Part shown: positions 1 to 7,766 of the stretch, piece by piece | Layout of the letters: the number at the start of each line of letters is the position of its first letter | Position numbering within the stretch: position 1 is the first letter of the stretch | NCBI GenBank assembly: GCA_913061125.1 | Contig: CAJXUB010000017.1 | Coordinates: 1-38,569, forward strand | Reading direction: 5' to 3' | Source: an uncultured Flavobacteriaceae bacterium | GTDB lineage: Bacteria > Bacteroidota > Bacteroidia > Flavobacteriales > Flavobacteriaceae | Length of the DNA stretch: 38,569 bases | Translations under genes and position numbers: made by a program | Notes under the pieces: generated by a model | Told to the model about the DNA's origin: nothing | The model's database searches: none | Seen by the model: the letters and a program-made list of their open reading frames with translations, nothing else

Positions 1-2084
1 GACCTGCTGGACCAAAAGGTGACACTGGAGCTGCTGGAGTTGCTGGAGCAAAAGGCGATAAAGGCGACAAGGGCGATAAAGGGGATACCGGAGCCGCAGG
101 ACCTGCTGGACCAAAAGGTGACACTGGAGCTGCTGGAGTTGCTGGAGCAAAAGGAGATAAAGGTGACAAGGGTGACACTGGAGCCGCTGGAGTTGCAGGG
201 GCAAAAGGTGATAAAGGCGACAAGGGCGATAAAGGGGATACCGGAGCCACAGGACCTGCTGGCCCAAAAGGAGATAAAGGTGACAAGGGTGACGCCAGTG
301 AATTTAAATCTGCAATCACACAAACGGTTACTACTGGAAACAAAATTGCCAGTCACAGCGATGGGGAAGGAACATCTAAAGATATTTTTGAATCTCTTAC
401 CAAGCTGGAACTTAAATCCAATGACAACGGCACCCCGGCAGATGCTACAGACGATTTTGACGAGCTGGTTTATACCGACGAAAAAGCGGCCGAAAATAAA
501 ATTAATATTCCTCTAAAAGAACCCTGGTTTGGTACAGACGATAAAAAACCCGCTACCGAAAATACCGAAAACATGTATATCATGAGTAATAAAGTAGGAA
601 TTGGAACAGATGATCCCAAATCAATTTTACACTACCGTGTAGATGCTAAAGGCTCAGCCGACGGATATTTTAGACAAGAGGTTTATAGAGATAGCCGTTA
701 CGGTGGAGGGATATACGGGCTCAGAGCACGGGGAACTGCTGCCAGTCCGGGAGCTGTTCAAGAGGAGGACATCTTGTATTACCTTAGTGCTTGGGGTCAT
801 AACGGAACGGACTTTAATAGTAATATCGGTACAACTTTCAATTCCTACGTGTCTAAAAATTCAGGCGGTAAATTGGCAGGCGCTTACAGCTTTGATAGCT
901 ATAATGAAGAAGGAGGAAGAATTGATGCTGTAGATATAGATGCTGATGGCAACGTTGGAATCGGAACAACCACCCCCAACGAAAAACTGGAAGTGAATGG
1001 TAAAATCCGAGTCAGTGACCTAACAGGTGCAGACGCCACAACCGATGTTATTGTAACAGCAGATGCCACCACAGGCGAGCTAAAAGAAGGCGGAGCTATT
1101 GGTGATTTAGTCAAAGAACCCTGGTTTGGTACAGACGACAACAAAGCTGCTACCGAAAACACCGAAGACATGTATACCATGGGTAAAGTAGGGATTGGGA
1201 CAACGACTCCTACTGCTAAACTCGGAGTTGATAGCTCAGATGCTGCCGTTGTAGCATCCATGACTAGCAAAAATGCTACTCATACAGTGCTCGGGTTGAG
1301 TAATGAGGATGCAACAAATCCTTCTGCATGGCAAATACGAGCCAATGCTGCAGGTAATGTTGGAACTGGTGCCAAACAAGGGTTGGTTTTTTACGATGCT
1401 TTACAGTCATCAGCAAGAATGACCATATCAAAATCTGGCAACGTTGGAATCGGAACAACTAATCCAGAGTACTCATTGCAAGTTGGTAACCGATTTGGGG
1501 TTCGGTCTGATGGTAAGATTTATTGGGGTCAAGATGTTAGAGCATCTGCAGATACTCAAAAAGGAGTGCTTAGTTGGGATGGTCCGGAAAATAATATAGT
1601 TCTTGGCTCAGCATCAACTGGAACTGGAATTGAAATTCATTTATCTGAATCTGAACGGTTACGAATTACCAATGATGGCAACGTTGGAATCGGAACAACC
1701 AACCCCACCGAAAAACTGGAAGTGAATGGAAAAATCAAAACGGCTAGCAGTACTTATGCCGACTATGTGTTCGAGGAGTATTTTGAGGGGAGGTCTAAAT
1801 TAAACGACACCTACAAATTTAAATCCCTGAGCGAGGTAGAGCAATTCATTAAAACACACAAGCACTTGCCGGGTGTTACCGGAATCAAAGACCTTATCCA
1901 AACGGAGGCAGGTTACAGCTTTAACCTCACCGATTTATCGGTTCAATCTTTAGAGAAAATAGAAGAGCTGTATTTGCATACCATAGAGCAGCAAAAACAA
2001 CTGGAAGCCAAAGATCAAAAAATTAAAGCGTTAGAAGACCGCTTGGCGGCTATTGAAGCGGCGCTAGGACTACAAACGAAATAA
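1..2084 (+). CDS. Collagen-like / tail-fibre-like surface protein (5' end cut by window)
   Basis: The open frame is already running at the left edge and continues to the TAA at 2082-2084, so about 693 residues are visible and the true start lies outside. Visible residues 3-98 are 32 uninterrupted Gly-X-Y triplets rich in GDK, GDT and GPK, typical of bacterial collagen-like proteins. Two copies of a block beginning KEPWFGTDD follow (nt 516 and 1113), each leading into a VGIGT motif. Further VGIGTTTP/VGIGTTNP motifs, found in tail-fibre and TMF-type proteins, lie near nt 951, 1440 and 1680. The C-terminus (from about nt 1759) starts DYVFEEYFEG, contains HKHLPGV and ends in a heptad-rich coiled coil (IEQQKQLEAKDQKIKALEDR), a common ending of Bacteroidota tail-fibre-domain proteins. 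I infer a trimeric surface fibre. No T9SS sorting domain is seen at the C-terminus. An ATG at 573 would drop the collagen part and is not the start. Confidence 0.85.
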   Translation, partial: PAGPKGDTGAAGVAGAKGDKGDKGDKGDTGAAGPAGPKGDTGAAGVAGAKGDKGDKGDTGAAGVAGAKGDKGDKGDKGDTGATGPAGPKGDKGDKGDASEFKSAITQTVTTGNKIASHSDGEGTSKDIFESLTKLELKSNDNGTPADATDDFDELVYTDEKAAENKINIPLKEPWFGTDDKKPATENTENMYIMSNKVGIGTDDPKSILHYRVDAKGSADGYFRQEVYRDSRYGGGIYGLRARGTAASPGAVQEEDILYYLSAWGHNGTDFNSNIGTTFNSYVSKNSGGKLAGAYSFDSYNEEGGRIDAVDIDADGNVGIGTTTPNEKLEVNGKIRVSDLTGADATTDVIVTADATTGELKEGGAIGDLVKEPWFGTDDNKAATENTEDMYTMGKVGIGTTTPTAKLGVDSSDAAVVASMTSKNATHTVLGLSNEDATNPSAWQIRANAAGNVGTGAKQGLVFYDALQSSARMTISKSGNVGIGTTNPEYSLQVGNRFGVRSDGKIYWGQDVRASADTQKGVLSWDGPENNIVLGSASTGTGIEIHLSESERLRITNDGNVGIGTTNPTEKLEVNGKIKTASSTYADYVFEEYFEGRSKLNDTYKFKSLSEVEQFIKTHKHLPGVTGIKDLIQTEAGYSFNLTDLSVQSLEKIEELYLHTIEQQKQLEAKDQKIKALEDRLAAIEAALGLQTK
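9..296 (+). repeat. Gly-X-Y coding repeat array
   Basis: This DNA encodes 32 consecutive Gly-X-Y triplets. Larger units recur: the segment at 3-55 is repeated essentially base for base from 102, an offset of 99 bp, and a shorter copy starts at 255. Long near-identical in-frame repeats of this type can expand or contract by recombination or slippage without breaking the frame. Confidence 0.85.
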
Positions 2085-2131
2085 AATAATAACAGAATGA
2101 TTAATAACAGTTAATTCATGAGAACTGCAAA

Positions 2132-2186
2132 CTCGACCCCAAACTTACAGGGATTCTACTCAATTTTTGAGAGGTGTGGGGTCGAG
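2132..2186. repeat. Nested inverted repeat between the two fibre-like genes
   Basis: A 10-bp arm CTCGACCCCA (2132-2141) is matched by TGGGGTCGAG (2177-2186). Inside the loop is a small hairpin with arms CTCAA and TTGAG (2159-2171). A run of six T follows about 8 nt downstream of the outer stem. It could be a terminator or attenuator between the genes, but the T run is not directly adjacent, so this role is inferred. Confidence 0.45.
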
Positions 2187-2220
2187 GGCGTGGTTTTTTA
2201 CAACTAAAACCCCCATAACG

Positions 2221-2820
2221 ATGAAAAAAAAATACATAACAAAAACCTTATTTTTGACCGCGCTGTTGTATGCTGTATTAGGATACAGTCAATCCAATGG
2301 AACAGGAATTCATACCACCTCACCAAATGCAGATGCCGACTTGGAGTTGGGTTCCACCAACAAAGGATTTTTACCCAACCGAGTGGCTCTAACCTCTACA
2401 ACGGCTGCAGCACCTCTTAGTGGGCATGTCTTGGGTATGCTGGTTTACAATACCGCTACTGCTGGCACAGCCCCAAACAACGTTGAGCCGGGGTACTATT
2501 ACAACAACGGAACGCAATGGATTAAGTTTAATACAGGAAGCGGTGGGACCGCCTCCACGCCATGGTATGGAGTGGATGATAAAAAACAAGCCAGCTCAAA
2601 TTCAGAACACATATACACTATGGGCAATTTGGGGATTGGCACAAACGATCCCAAAGCCGCCTTACACGTTGATGGTGCTATGATTGTGGGCGGAAGCTTT
2701 GCCAGCTTGGAAACCCCTTGTACCAATCCTGGGGAAATCCGATTTACCGGGCAATATTTTTTAGGATGTGGGTATCATCCTTCTTTTACGGGAGCTGTAT
2801 GGATCAGATTAGATAATTAA
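2221..2820 (+). CDS. Short secreted tail-fibre-like protein
   Basis: A 199-residue protein starting with a signal peptide (MKKKYITKTLFLTALLYAVLGYSQ). The ATG at 2221 is chosen because it begins this signal peptide; an in-frame TTG at 2167 would add 18 residues encoded inside the upstream inverted repeat. The middle carries TPWYGVDDKKQASSNSEHIY followed by LGIGTNDPKAALHV, the same PW-G-DD / IGT--P arrangement found twice in the preceding larger gene, so the two genes share a module. The N-terminal half (NADADLELGSTNKGFLPNRV) resembles the start of many Bacteroidota secreted proteins that carry such modules. There is no collagen repeat, coiled-coil tail or T9SS domain. It may be a cap or partner of the larger fibre protein; the function is not known. 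Confidence 0.75.
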   Translation: MKKKYITKTLFLTALLYAVLGYSQSNGTGIHTTSPNADADLELGSTNKGFLPNRVALTSTTAAAPLSGHVLGMLVYNTATAGTAPNNVEPGYYYNNGTQWIKFNTGSGGTASTPWYGVDDKKQASSNSEHIYTMGNLGIGTNDPKAALHVDGAMIVGGSFASLETPCTNPGEIRFTGQYFLGCGYHPSFTGAVWIRLDN

Positions 2821-2849
2821 CCCCGCCTTGGGCTATGCGACCTAAACGC

Positions 2850-2866
2850 GTTTTAGCGGCTAAAAC
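2850..2866. repeat. 17-bp palindrome
   Basis: GTTTTAGC-G-GCTAAAAC is a perfect inverted repeat with one central base, in the 101-bp gap before the type B cargo gene. No T run follows, so it is not a typical terminator. It could be an operator or an mRNA hairpin; nothing in the sequence decides between them. Confidence 0.4.
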
Positions 2867-2921
2867 TGTGTGGCTTTTCCTTGGTAATTGTAATGTATTT
2901 AAACCTATTTAAATAGAATCT

Positions 2922-4178
2922 ATGATAAAAAAAATAAAACATAATATAATTGGGTGCTTTGTAACCCTGCTTTGTTGTGCAAACGCCGTTTTGGCACAAA
3001 CCACCAATACAGGGGTTTTGCACGTGGAGTCTAACACCATATTTTCGAGTGTTAGTGACTTTGACAATAAGGCGTCAGCGACTTACACCAATGATGGTGA
3101 GGCGTATTTTTACGCCCATTTTAATAATGATGGAACGGTTAGTTTTACCAACGATACCAATGGCCAGCGCTACACCCGTTTTGAGGGGTCGGCTGTTCAA
3201 AAATTAACAGGCGGTAATGTCAGTTATTTTTATGATGTGCTGTTCAATAACAAGTCGGATGAGGTTCCGGCCTATGAGTTGCACAGTCAAATTAGTGTGG
3301 CTGGTGAGGCCGATTTTGCCAAAGGTATTGTTAAGGACGACGACTTTGGTGGTCTTATGATTTTTGAAGATGGTGCCACGCACAAAAGCGTTTCCGATGC
3401 CAGTCATGTGGATGGGACGGTTCAGAAAAAAGGCGATGACGCCTTTACGTACCCCATAGGGGATAAGCAATTTTACCGCTTTGCAGCCATTAGTGCGCCG
3501 AGTGATGCCAATCATGGTTTTAGTGCCAAATATTTTTTTCAAAACCCCATTGGAAGTACGGTTTCTGGAGAAACCCCAACAGGTAATTTGGCCTCAACCT
3601 TGGAAGTGTTGGACAATGCCGAGTTTTGGACTATAGTCAGAGATAGTGGCGCTGGTCATGTGGCTCTAACCCTGAGTTATGACGCCCAAACGACCCCAGC
3701 AAGTATGATGACTCAAGAGAATAGTTTAAAAATAGCACGATGGGATGCCACTGGTGGGGTTTGGGAAAATCTTGGCGGTGTGGTAGATGCTACCAATAAT
3801 ACGGTAACAACTGTAGCCAATTTGAGTCAATACGGAATTTTTACTTTGGCCAAAGGTAAATTAGCCCCGTCACCAACAGATGAATTTGAAATTTTTAACG
3901 GGATTTCAACTAACGGCGACGGTAAGAACGACTACTTTAAAATTAATGGTCTTAAAGGGCCAAATAATGTAAAAATATTTAACCGTTGGGGTGTCAAAGT
4001 ATTCGAAACGGACAATTATGATACCAACAATAATGTATTCCGCGGGTATTCTAATGGTCGAGCGACCATTCAAAGTGGAGAAAAATTACCAACTGGAACG
4101 TATTTCTATGTTTTGACCTATCAAAACAATGGACAGACTGCAAACAAAAGCGGATACCTCTATATCACAACGGATTAA
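2922..4178 (+). CDS. Secreted protein with T9SS type B (gliding-motility-associated) C-terminal sorting domain
   Basis: A 418-residue protein. Residues 1-26 are a signal peptide ending VLAQ. Residues 27-310 form a beta-rich, Asn/Thr/Asp-rich region; it includes [19 protein letters not shown], a segment type I have seen in Bacteroidota surface proteins. The last ~100 residues (from about 320) are a type B C-terminal domain: [20 protein letters not shown], then [13 protein letters not shown] and [12 protein letters not shown], ending YLYITTD. The N-G-DGKND-F and I-NRWG-V motifs define this domain. Known biology: type B cargo such as SprB crosses the outer membrane through T9SS and depends on a PorP/SprF-type partner, and such a gene follows after 16 nt. 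It is short for an adhesin of this class, so it may be a base or connector piece; that is inference. Confidence 0.88.
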   Translation: MIKKIKHNIIGCFVTLLCCANAVLAQTTNTGVLHVESNTIFSSVSDFDNKASATYTNDGEAYFYAHFNNDGTVSFTNDTNGQRYTRFEGSAVQKLTGGNVSYFYDVLFNNKSDEVPAYELHSQISVAGEADFAKGIVKDDDFGGLMIFEDGATHKSVSDASHVDGTVQKKGDDAFTYPIGDKQFYRFAAISAPSDANHGFSAKYFFQNPIGSTVSGETPTGNLASTLEVLDNAEFWTIVRDSGAGHVALTLSYDAQTTPASMMTQENSLKIARWDATGGVWENLGGVVDATNNTVTTVANLSQYGIFTLAKGKLAPSPTDEFEIFNGISTNGDGKNDYFKINGLKGPNNVKIFNRWGVKVFETDNYDTNNNVFRGYSNGRATIQSGEKLPTGTYFYVLTYQNNGQTANKSGYLYITTD

Positions 4179-4194
4179 TTAAAACAACAAATTT

Positions 4195-5178
4195 ATGATA
4201 AATAAGAACGACAATAGTGTACCGAACAACAGTCTTAGTGGTACATATTTTATGTTTTTGGTAAGTATAATTATCTGGACTGTGTTTCTAAACGGCAACA
4301 AGGTTTATGCACAACAGGACAGTCAATACACGCATTATATGTATAATACTCAGGTTATTAATCCTGCTTATGCGGGCTCAAGAGGGCAATTGACCGCTTT
4401 GGCTTTGTACCGCAACCAATGGGTAGGTCTGGACGGTGCGCCCAAAACACTCAACTTCGGGGTACATTCGCCTTTGGGTCTATCTCAACGGTTGGGCTTG
4501 GGGCTAAATTTCTTTAAAGATGAAATTGGTCCTGCTGATGAAAGCAATATTGCAGCAGACGTATCCTATACCATCCCTGTTAGTGATGGCGGTACGCAAT
4601 TGGCCTTTGGTCTTAAAGGTGGAATCAATATCCTCAATGTGGATTATACCAAACTGAACTTAGAAGTTCCTGATGGTGCTTTTCAAAACAACATTAGAAA
4701 TCGATTGACTCCCGTCATTGGTTTGGGCTTTTTTCTATACCATTCCGACGTTTGGTATGCGGGGATATCAACCCCAAATGTATTAAAAACCACCCATTAC
4801 GATGATGTCAAGGTGTCTAATGTTACCGAAAAAATGCACCTATATGCAACTGCTGGATACGTGTTTGACCTGTCGAGCAGCACAAAATTCAAACCCGCAG
4901 TTATGGCCAAGATGGTATCGGGTGCACCTTTAGCATTGGATGTTTCGGCCAATTTTTTATTCAATGAAAAATTTACAATTGGTGCGGCCTACAGATGGTC
5001 AGCAGCTGTTAGTGGTTTAGTTGGATTTCAGATTTCAGACAGTATTATGATTGGTTATGCCTACGATTACGGATTGCAAGAATTAGCCAATTATAATTCC
5101 GGTTCTCACGAAGTGTTTTTACGCTTTGAGTTGGGCAGCGGTGGACAGCCCAGTCTAATAATACCTCGATTCTTTTAA
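4195..5178 (+). CDS. PorP/SprF family outer-membrane protein
   Basis: A 327-residue beta-barrel protein. After a signal peptide ending VYAQQ comes DSQYTHYMYNTQVINPAYAG, the hallmark N-terminus of PorP/SprF proteins, then RNQWVGLDGAPKT. Later strands alternate hydrophobic and polar residues and the protein ends in FF, as usual for outer-membrane barrels. Known role: SprF is needed for secretion or attachment of the type B cargo SprB in Flavobacterium johnsoniae. Here the gene sits 16 nt after a type B cargo gene and 21 nt before an OmpA-type gene, so a cargo-specific role is likely. The ATG at 4195 puts about 19 polar residues before the hydrophobic core; an alternative start at 4252 gives a shorter signal peptide with no basic residue, so the first is kept. 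Confidence 0.93.
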   Translation: MINKNDNSVPNNSLSGTYFMFLVSIIIWTVFLNGNKVYAQQDSQYTHYMYNTQVINPAYAGSRGQLTALALYRNQWVGLDGAPKTLNFGVHSPLGLSQRLGLGLNFFKDEIGPADESNIAADVSYTIPVSDGGTQLAFGLKGGINILNVDYTKLNLEVPDGAFQNNIRNRLTPVIGLGFFLYHSDVWYAGISTPNVLKTTHYDDVKVSNVTEKMHLYATAGYVFDLSSSTKFKPAVMAKMVSGAPLALDVSANFLFNEKFTIGAAYRWSAAVSGLVGFQISDSIMIGYAYDYGLQELANYNSGSHEVFLRFELGSGGQPSLIIPRFF

Positions 5179-5199
5179 CCTTATAACCCATTATTTCAT

Positions 5200-7083
5200 A
5201 TGAAAAAAAATAAACAAAATATCATTTGGGCTATAATGCTCATGACTGGCGTAGTGTTTGCTCAAGATAAACAGTTAAAAAAAGCTAATAAATTGTTTAA
5301 AGATTTGGCTTATGCAGATGCGAAAAAAGTATATGTTGATCTCGCAGAGAAAGGGATTGAAGATGCAGATTTGTTCAGAAAGCTTGGCGATGTACATTAT
5401 TTTAACGGTCAATATAAAGAAGCAGCCAACTGGTACGAAAAAGCATTCCGGTTGGATAACAACCCAGCCGATTCATATAACTTTAGATATGGGCAGGCTC
5501 TAAAATCCTCTGGAGAGGTGGCCAAAGCGGATTTATATTTAAATAAGTTCTTTCGAAATAAAGCCGTTGATTACACTTCAACCAGAGACTACCTTGCGGC
5601 TCTGACCAAAAATAGTGGTAATTTTTCAATTAGCCCGGTTAGCTTTAATACTAAATATTCTGATTACCCAGCGTATTACAGAAATGGAGAATTGTATGTC
5701 ATTACAGCAGATCAGTCCAACAAAACTAATCCTTGGAATAAAGAGCCGGCCTCAGACATTTATATTGGCGATCGTTTAAAACCAATAGGGAAACCCATCA
5801 ATACAAAATACAACGAGGGGTCTTTAGTAATCACAAAAAATGGTCAAACCATGTATTTCACCCGAAATGATTATGTGAAAAGAAAGCTTGGAAAGGACAG
5901 TCAAGATGTAACACGTTTAAAGCTGTTCAGAACGGACAAAGTTAATGGACAGTGGTCCGAACCGGAGGCACTTCCATTTAACAGTAGTGAGTACTCTGTC
6001 GGGCATCCGGCCTTAAGTGCGGACGAAACTAAATTGTATTTTGTATCGGATATGCCCAGCGGCAAAGGAGGAACCGATTTGTATGAATCAGAAATCTACG
6101 ACGATAACACCTATGGCATTCCTACAAATTTAACAGCTTTTAATACCATTGGAAACGAAATGTTTCCGTTTGTTGATGAAAATGACAATTTTTATTTTTC
6201 ATCTAATGGTCACCCTAATATTGGGGGACTGGATGTTTTTTATGCGCAAACCAACGAAGATGGTACTTTTGAATCTCCCAAAAATATTGGGGCACCCATT
6301 AACAGTACTTACGATGATTTCGCCTTTGTCTTGGATCAAAATCAAGGCTATTTTGCTTCAAATCGTGATGATCAAAACGATCAAATTTATGCGGTTAATC
6401 AATTGGAACCTCTGTTAAAGTGTGAGGTTAATTTTGAAGGTGTAGTAATTGATAAACGATCTGGTCAACCCATTCCCAATTCCGATGTGGTATTTATCAA
6501 CGGTTATTTGAAGGAAGTTGGACGTGTGTCGACTGACGAACAAGGACGCTATAAATTTACAGATGAAGAATGTGGTAATGTAACCATTATAAGAGCAAAT
6601 CAATCTAATTATTTTGCTAATGAAGTAGTGGTTTCAACTGAAGAGGGAGGAATTTTAAATACCACAATTCCATTGGATTTACGGCGTATGGCTATTGTGG
6701 AAGAAACCTCTGGTTCAAAAACAGACTTAGGATTGCTACTAAATCCAATATATTTTGATTTGGATAAATCCAAAATTCGATCGGATGCCAAAATTGAATT
6801 AGAAAAAATAGTTAGTATCATGAACCAATACCCAACATTAGAAATTGACGTGCGTTCACATACCGACAGCAGAGCAGAGGATTCCTATAATCTGGCCTTG
6901 TCTGAGAGACGGGTTCAGTCCACAATCAACTATTTGGTTAAGCGCGGTATCAGTCGAAGTAGGCTGACAGGTCGTGGTTATGGCGAATCAAAATTGGTCA
7001 ATCAATGCAGTAATGGTGTGAAGTGTTCAGAAACACAACACCAAAGAAATCGCCGCAGCGAGTTTGTCATTACCAAACGATAG
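5200..7083 (+). CDS. TPR / PD40 / carboxypeptidase-like / OmpA multidomain envelope protein (PorE-like)
   Basis: A 627-residue protein. Residues 1-21 are a signal peptide ending VFAQ with no lipobox Cys. TPR-like helices span about 25-135. PD40/WD40-like blades span about 150-385 (for example YFVSDMPSGKGGTDLYESEI and YFSSNGHPNIGGLDVF). A carboxypeptidase regulatory-like beta domain lies at about 407-485, and an OmpA C-terminal domain at about 509-627 (IYFDLDKSKIRSDA, then RSHTDSRA and NRRSEFVITKR), which binds peptidoglycan. This order matches the T9SS protein PorE and the OmpA proteins usually encoded after PorP/SprF genes. I infer that it anchors the neighbouring SprF-like barrel and its cargo to the cell wall. 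It ends the cassette, followed by a terminator. Confidence 0.92.
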   Translation: MKKNKQNIIWAIMLMTGVVFAQDKQLKKANKLFKDLAYADAKKVYVDLAEKGIEDADLFRKLGDVHYFNGQYKEAANWYEKAFRLDNNPADSYNFRYGQALKSSGEVAKADLYLNKFFRNKAVDYTSTRDYLAALTKNSGNFSISPVSFNTKYSDYPAYYRNGELYVITADQSNKTNPWNKEPASDIYIGDRLKPIGKPINTKYNEGSLVITKNGQTMYFTRNDYVKRKLGKDSQDVTRLKLFRTDKVNGQWSEPEALPFNSSEYSVGHPALSADETKLYFVSDMPSGKGGTDLYESEIYDDNTYGIPTNLTAFNTIGNEMFPFVDENDNFYFSSNGHPNIGGLDVFYAQTNEDGTFESPKNIGAPINSTYDDFAFVLDQNQGYFASNRDDQNDQIYAVNQLEPLLKCEVNFEGVVIDKRSGQPIPNSDVVFINGYLKEVGRVSTDEQGRYKFTDEECGNVTIIRANQSNYFANEVVVSTEEGGILNTTIPLDLRRMAIVEETSGSKTDLGLLLNPIYFDLDKSKIRSDAKIELEKIVSIMNQYPTLEIDVRSHTDSRAEDSYNLALSERRVQSTINYLVKRGISRSRLTGRGYGESKLVNQCSNGVKCSETQHQRNRRSEFVITKR

Positions 7084-7118
7084 CCCGATGTATCTACCAC
7101 AGATTATTACCATCTAAA

Positions 7119-7150
7119 AACCCGCTTCTTAATAAGGAGCGGGTTTTTTT
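7119..7150 (+). terminator. Rho-independent terminator of the surface cassette
   Basis: The stem is AACCCGCT (7119-7126) with AGCGGGTT (7137-7144), extended inward by CTT/AAG next to a T-G pair, followed by a run of T to 7150. It lies 36 nt after the OmpA-type gene. Confidence 0.9.
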
Positions 7151-7397
7151 GCATCAAATCTAAGGTATTTTTTTTGATGCAGTAGAGTCACGTCTTAAAA
7201 AAAGGGGGTGAATTATTAAAAAAATAAATATTAATTTTAAACACCCCTTAATTTTATGGGGTTAAAATTAAAAATATCATAAAATAAAACTAAAATACCC
7301 TTTTATTTGGGGTAATTGTTGTAATTATTAATAATATTGCAGAGTAATTGCACTTTTGTGTGAGTTTAAAACAGCATAATCAATTAAAATCTAACAA
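7151..7397 (+). promoter_or_regulatory. AT-rich control region upstream of the PII-ammonium channel genes, with G/C boxes
   Basis: The gap contains no ORF of note. It is very AT-rich but holds spaced short G or C runs: GGGGGTG (7204-7210), CACCCCT (7242-7248), TGGGGT (7257-7262), TACCC (7296-7300) and GGGGTA (7309-7314). The first two form a complementary pair, as do the last two. A 9-bp perfect inverted repeat TTAATTTTA/TAAAATTAA (7248-7271) brackets the middle G box. A weak -7-like CACTTTTG lies at 7351-7358, without a well-spaced -33 box. The pattern suggests protein-binding sites or RNA structure controlling nitrogen-uptake genes; this is inference. Confidence 0.45.
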
Positions 7398-7736
7398 ATG
7401 AAAAAAGTAGAAGCAATCATCAGAAAATCCAAGTTTTCTGTTGTAAAAAAAGCATTACATGAAGTTGGCGTGAATTTTTTTTCGTACTGGGATGTAACAG
7501 GCCTTGGTAATGAAAAAGAAGGCCACGTTTACAGGGGTGTTTCGTACAGTACAAGCGATATTCAACGTCGATTCTTGTCCATAGTTGTTAACGACGACTT
7601 TTTGGATGTAACCATCAAAGCCATTTTGGAATCTGCATCAACAGGATCTGTAGGAGATGGAAAAATATTCGTCAGCGATATTATTGAGGCCTATCGTATC
7701 CGCACTGGCGAAAAAGGTGGGGAGACTTTAAACTAA
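7398..7736 (+). CDS. glnK: PII nitrogen-regulatory protein (GlnK-like), coupled to the ammonium channel
   Basis: A 112-residue protein, the usual PII length. It starts MKKVEAIIRKSKF, has the B-loop TGSVGDGKIF and the C-loop RIRTGE that bind ATP/ADP, and a T-loop of the form GHVYRGVSYSTSDIQRR. Known role: PII trimers sense ATP, ADP and 2-oxoglutarate and plug the ammonium channel when nitrogen is plentiful; the channel gene follows after 30 nt. Compared from memory with E. coli GlnB, the T-loop Tyr that is uridylylated there is kept (Tyr50 here). Gln39, which helps hold Mg/2-oxoglutarate, is Glu39, and Lys58 is replaced by Arg. The T-loop is one residue shorter and lacks the VDFLPK stretch. 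Whether 2-oxoglutarate sensing is altered is unknown; I believe relatives in Bacteroidota share this form. Confidence 0.92.
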   Translation: MKKVEAIIRKSKFSVVKKALHEVGVNFFSYWDVTGLGNEKEGHVYRGVSYSTSDIQRRFLSIVVNDDFLDVTIKAILESASTGSVGDGKIFVSDIIEAYRIRTGEKGGETLN

Positions 7737-7766
7737 TTAACCGTTCAAAAAAATAAGATATAAATT

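Noticed and set aside
3-296. CRISPR-like impression from regularly repeated DNA
   Set aside because: No unique spacers or constant repeat; the periodicity is a coding Gly-X-Y pattern.
19-516. Open frame of 165 codons rich in Leu/Glu/Lys
   Set aside because: It is an out-of-frame reading of the Gly-X-Y repeat DNA; frame 3 gives collagen triplets continuous with the downstream protein.
2167-2220. Upstream TTG start for the short fibre-like protein
   Set aside because: It would place polar residues before a good signal peptide and lies in the inverted repeat.
7300-7397. Sigma-54 promoter upstream of the PII gene
   Set aside because: No TGGC-N8-TTGC arrangement could be found.
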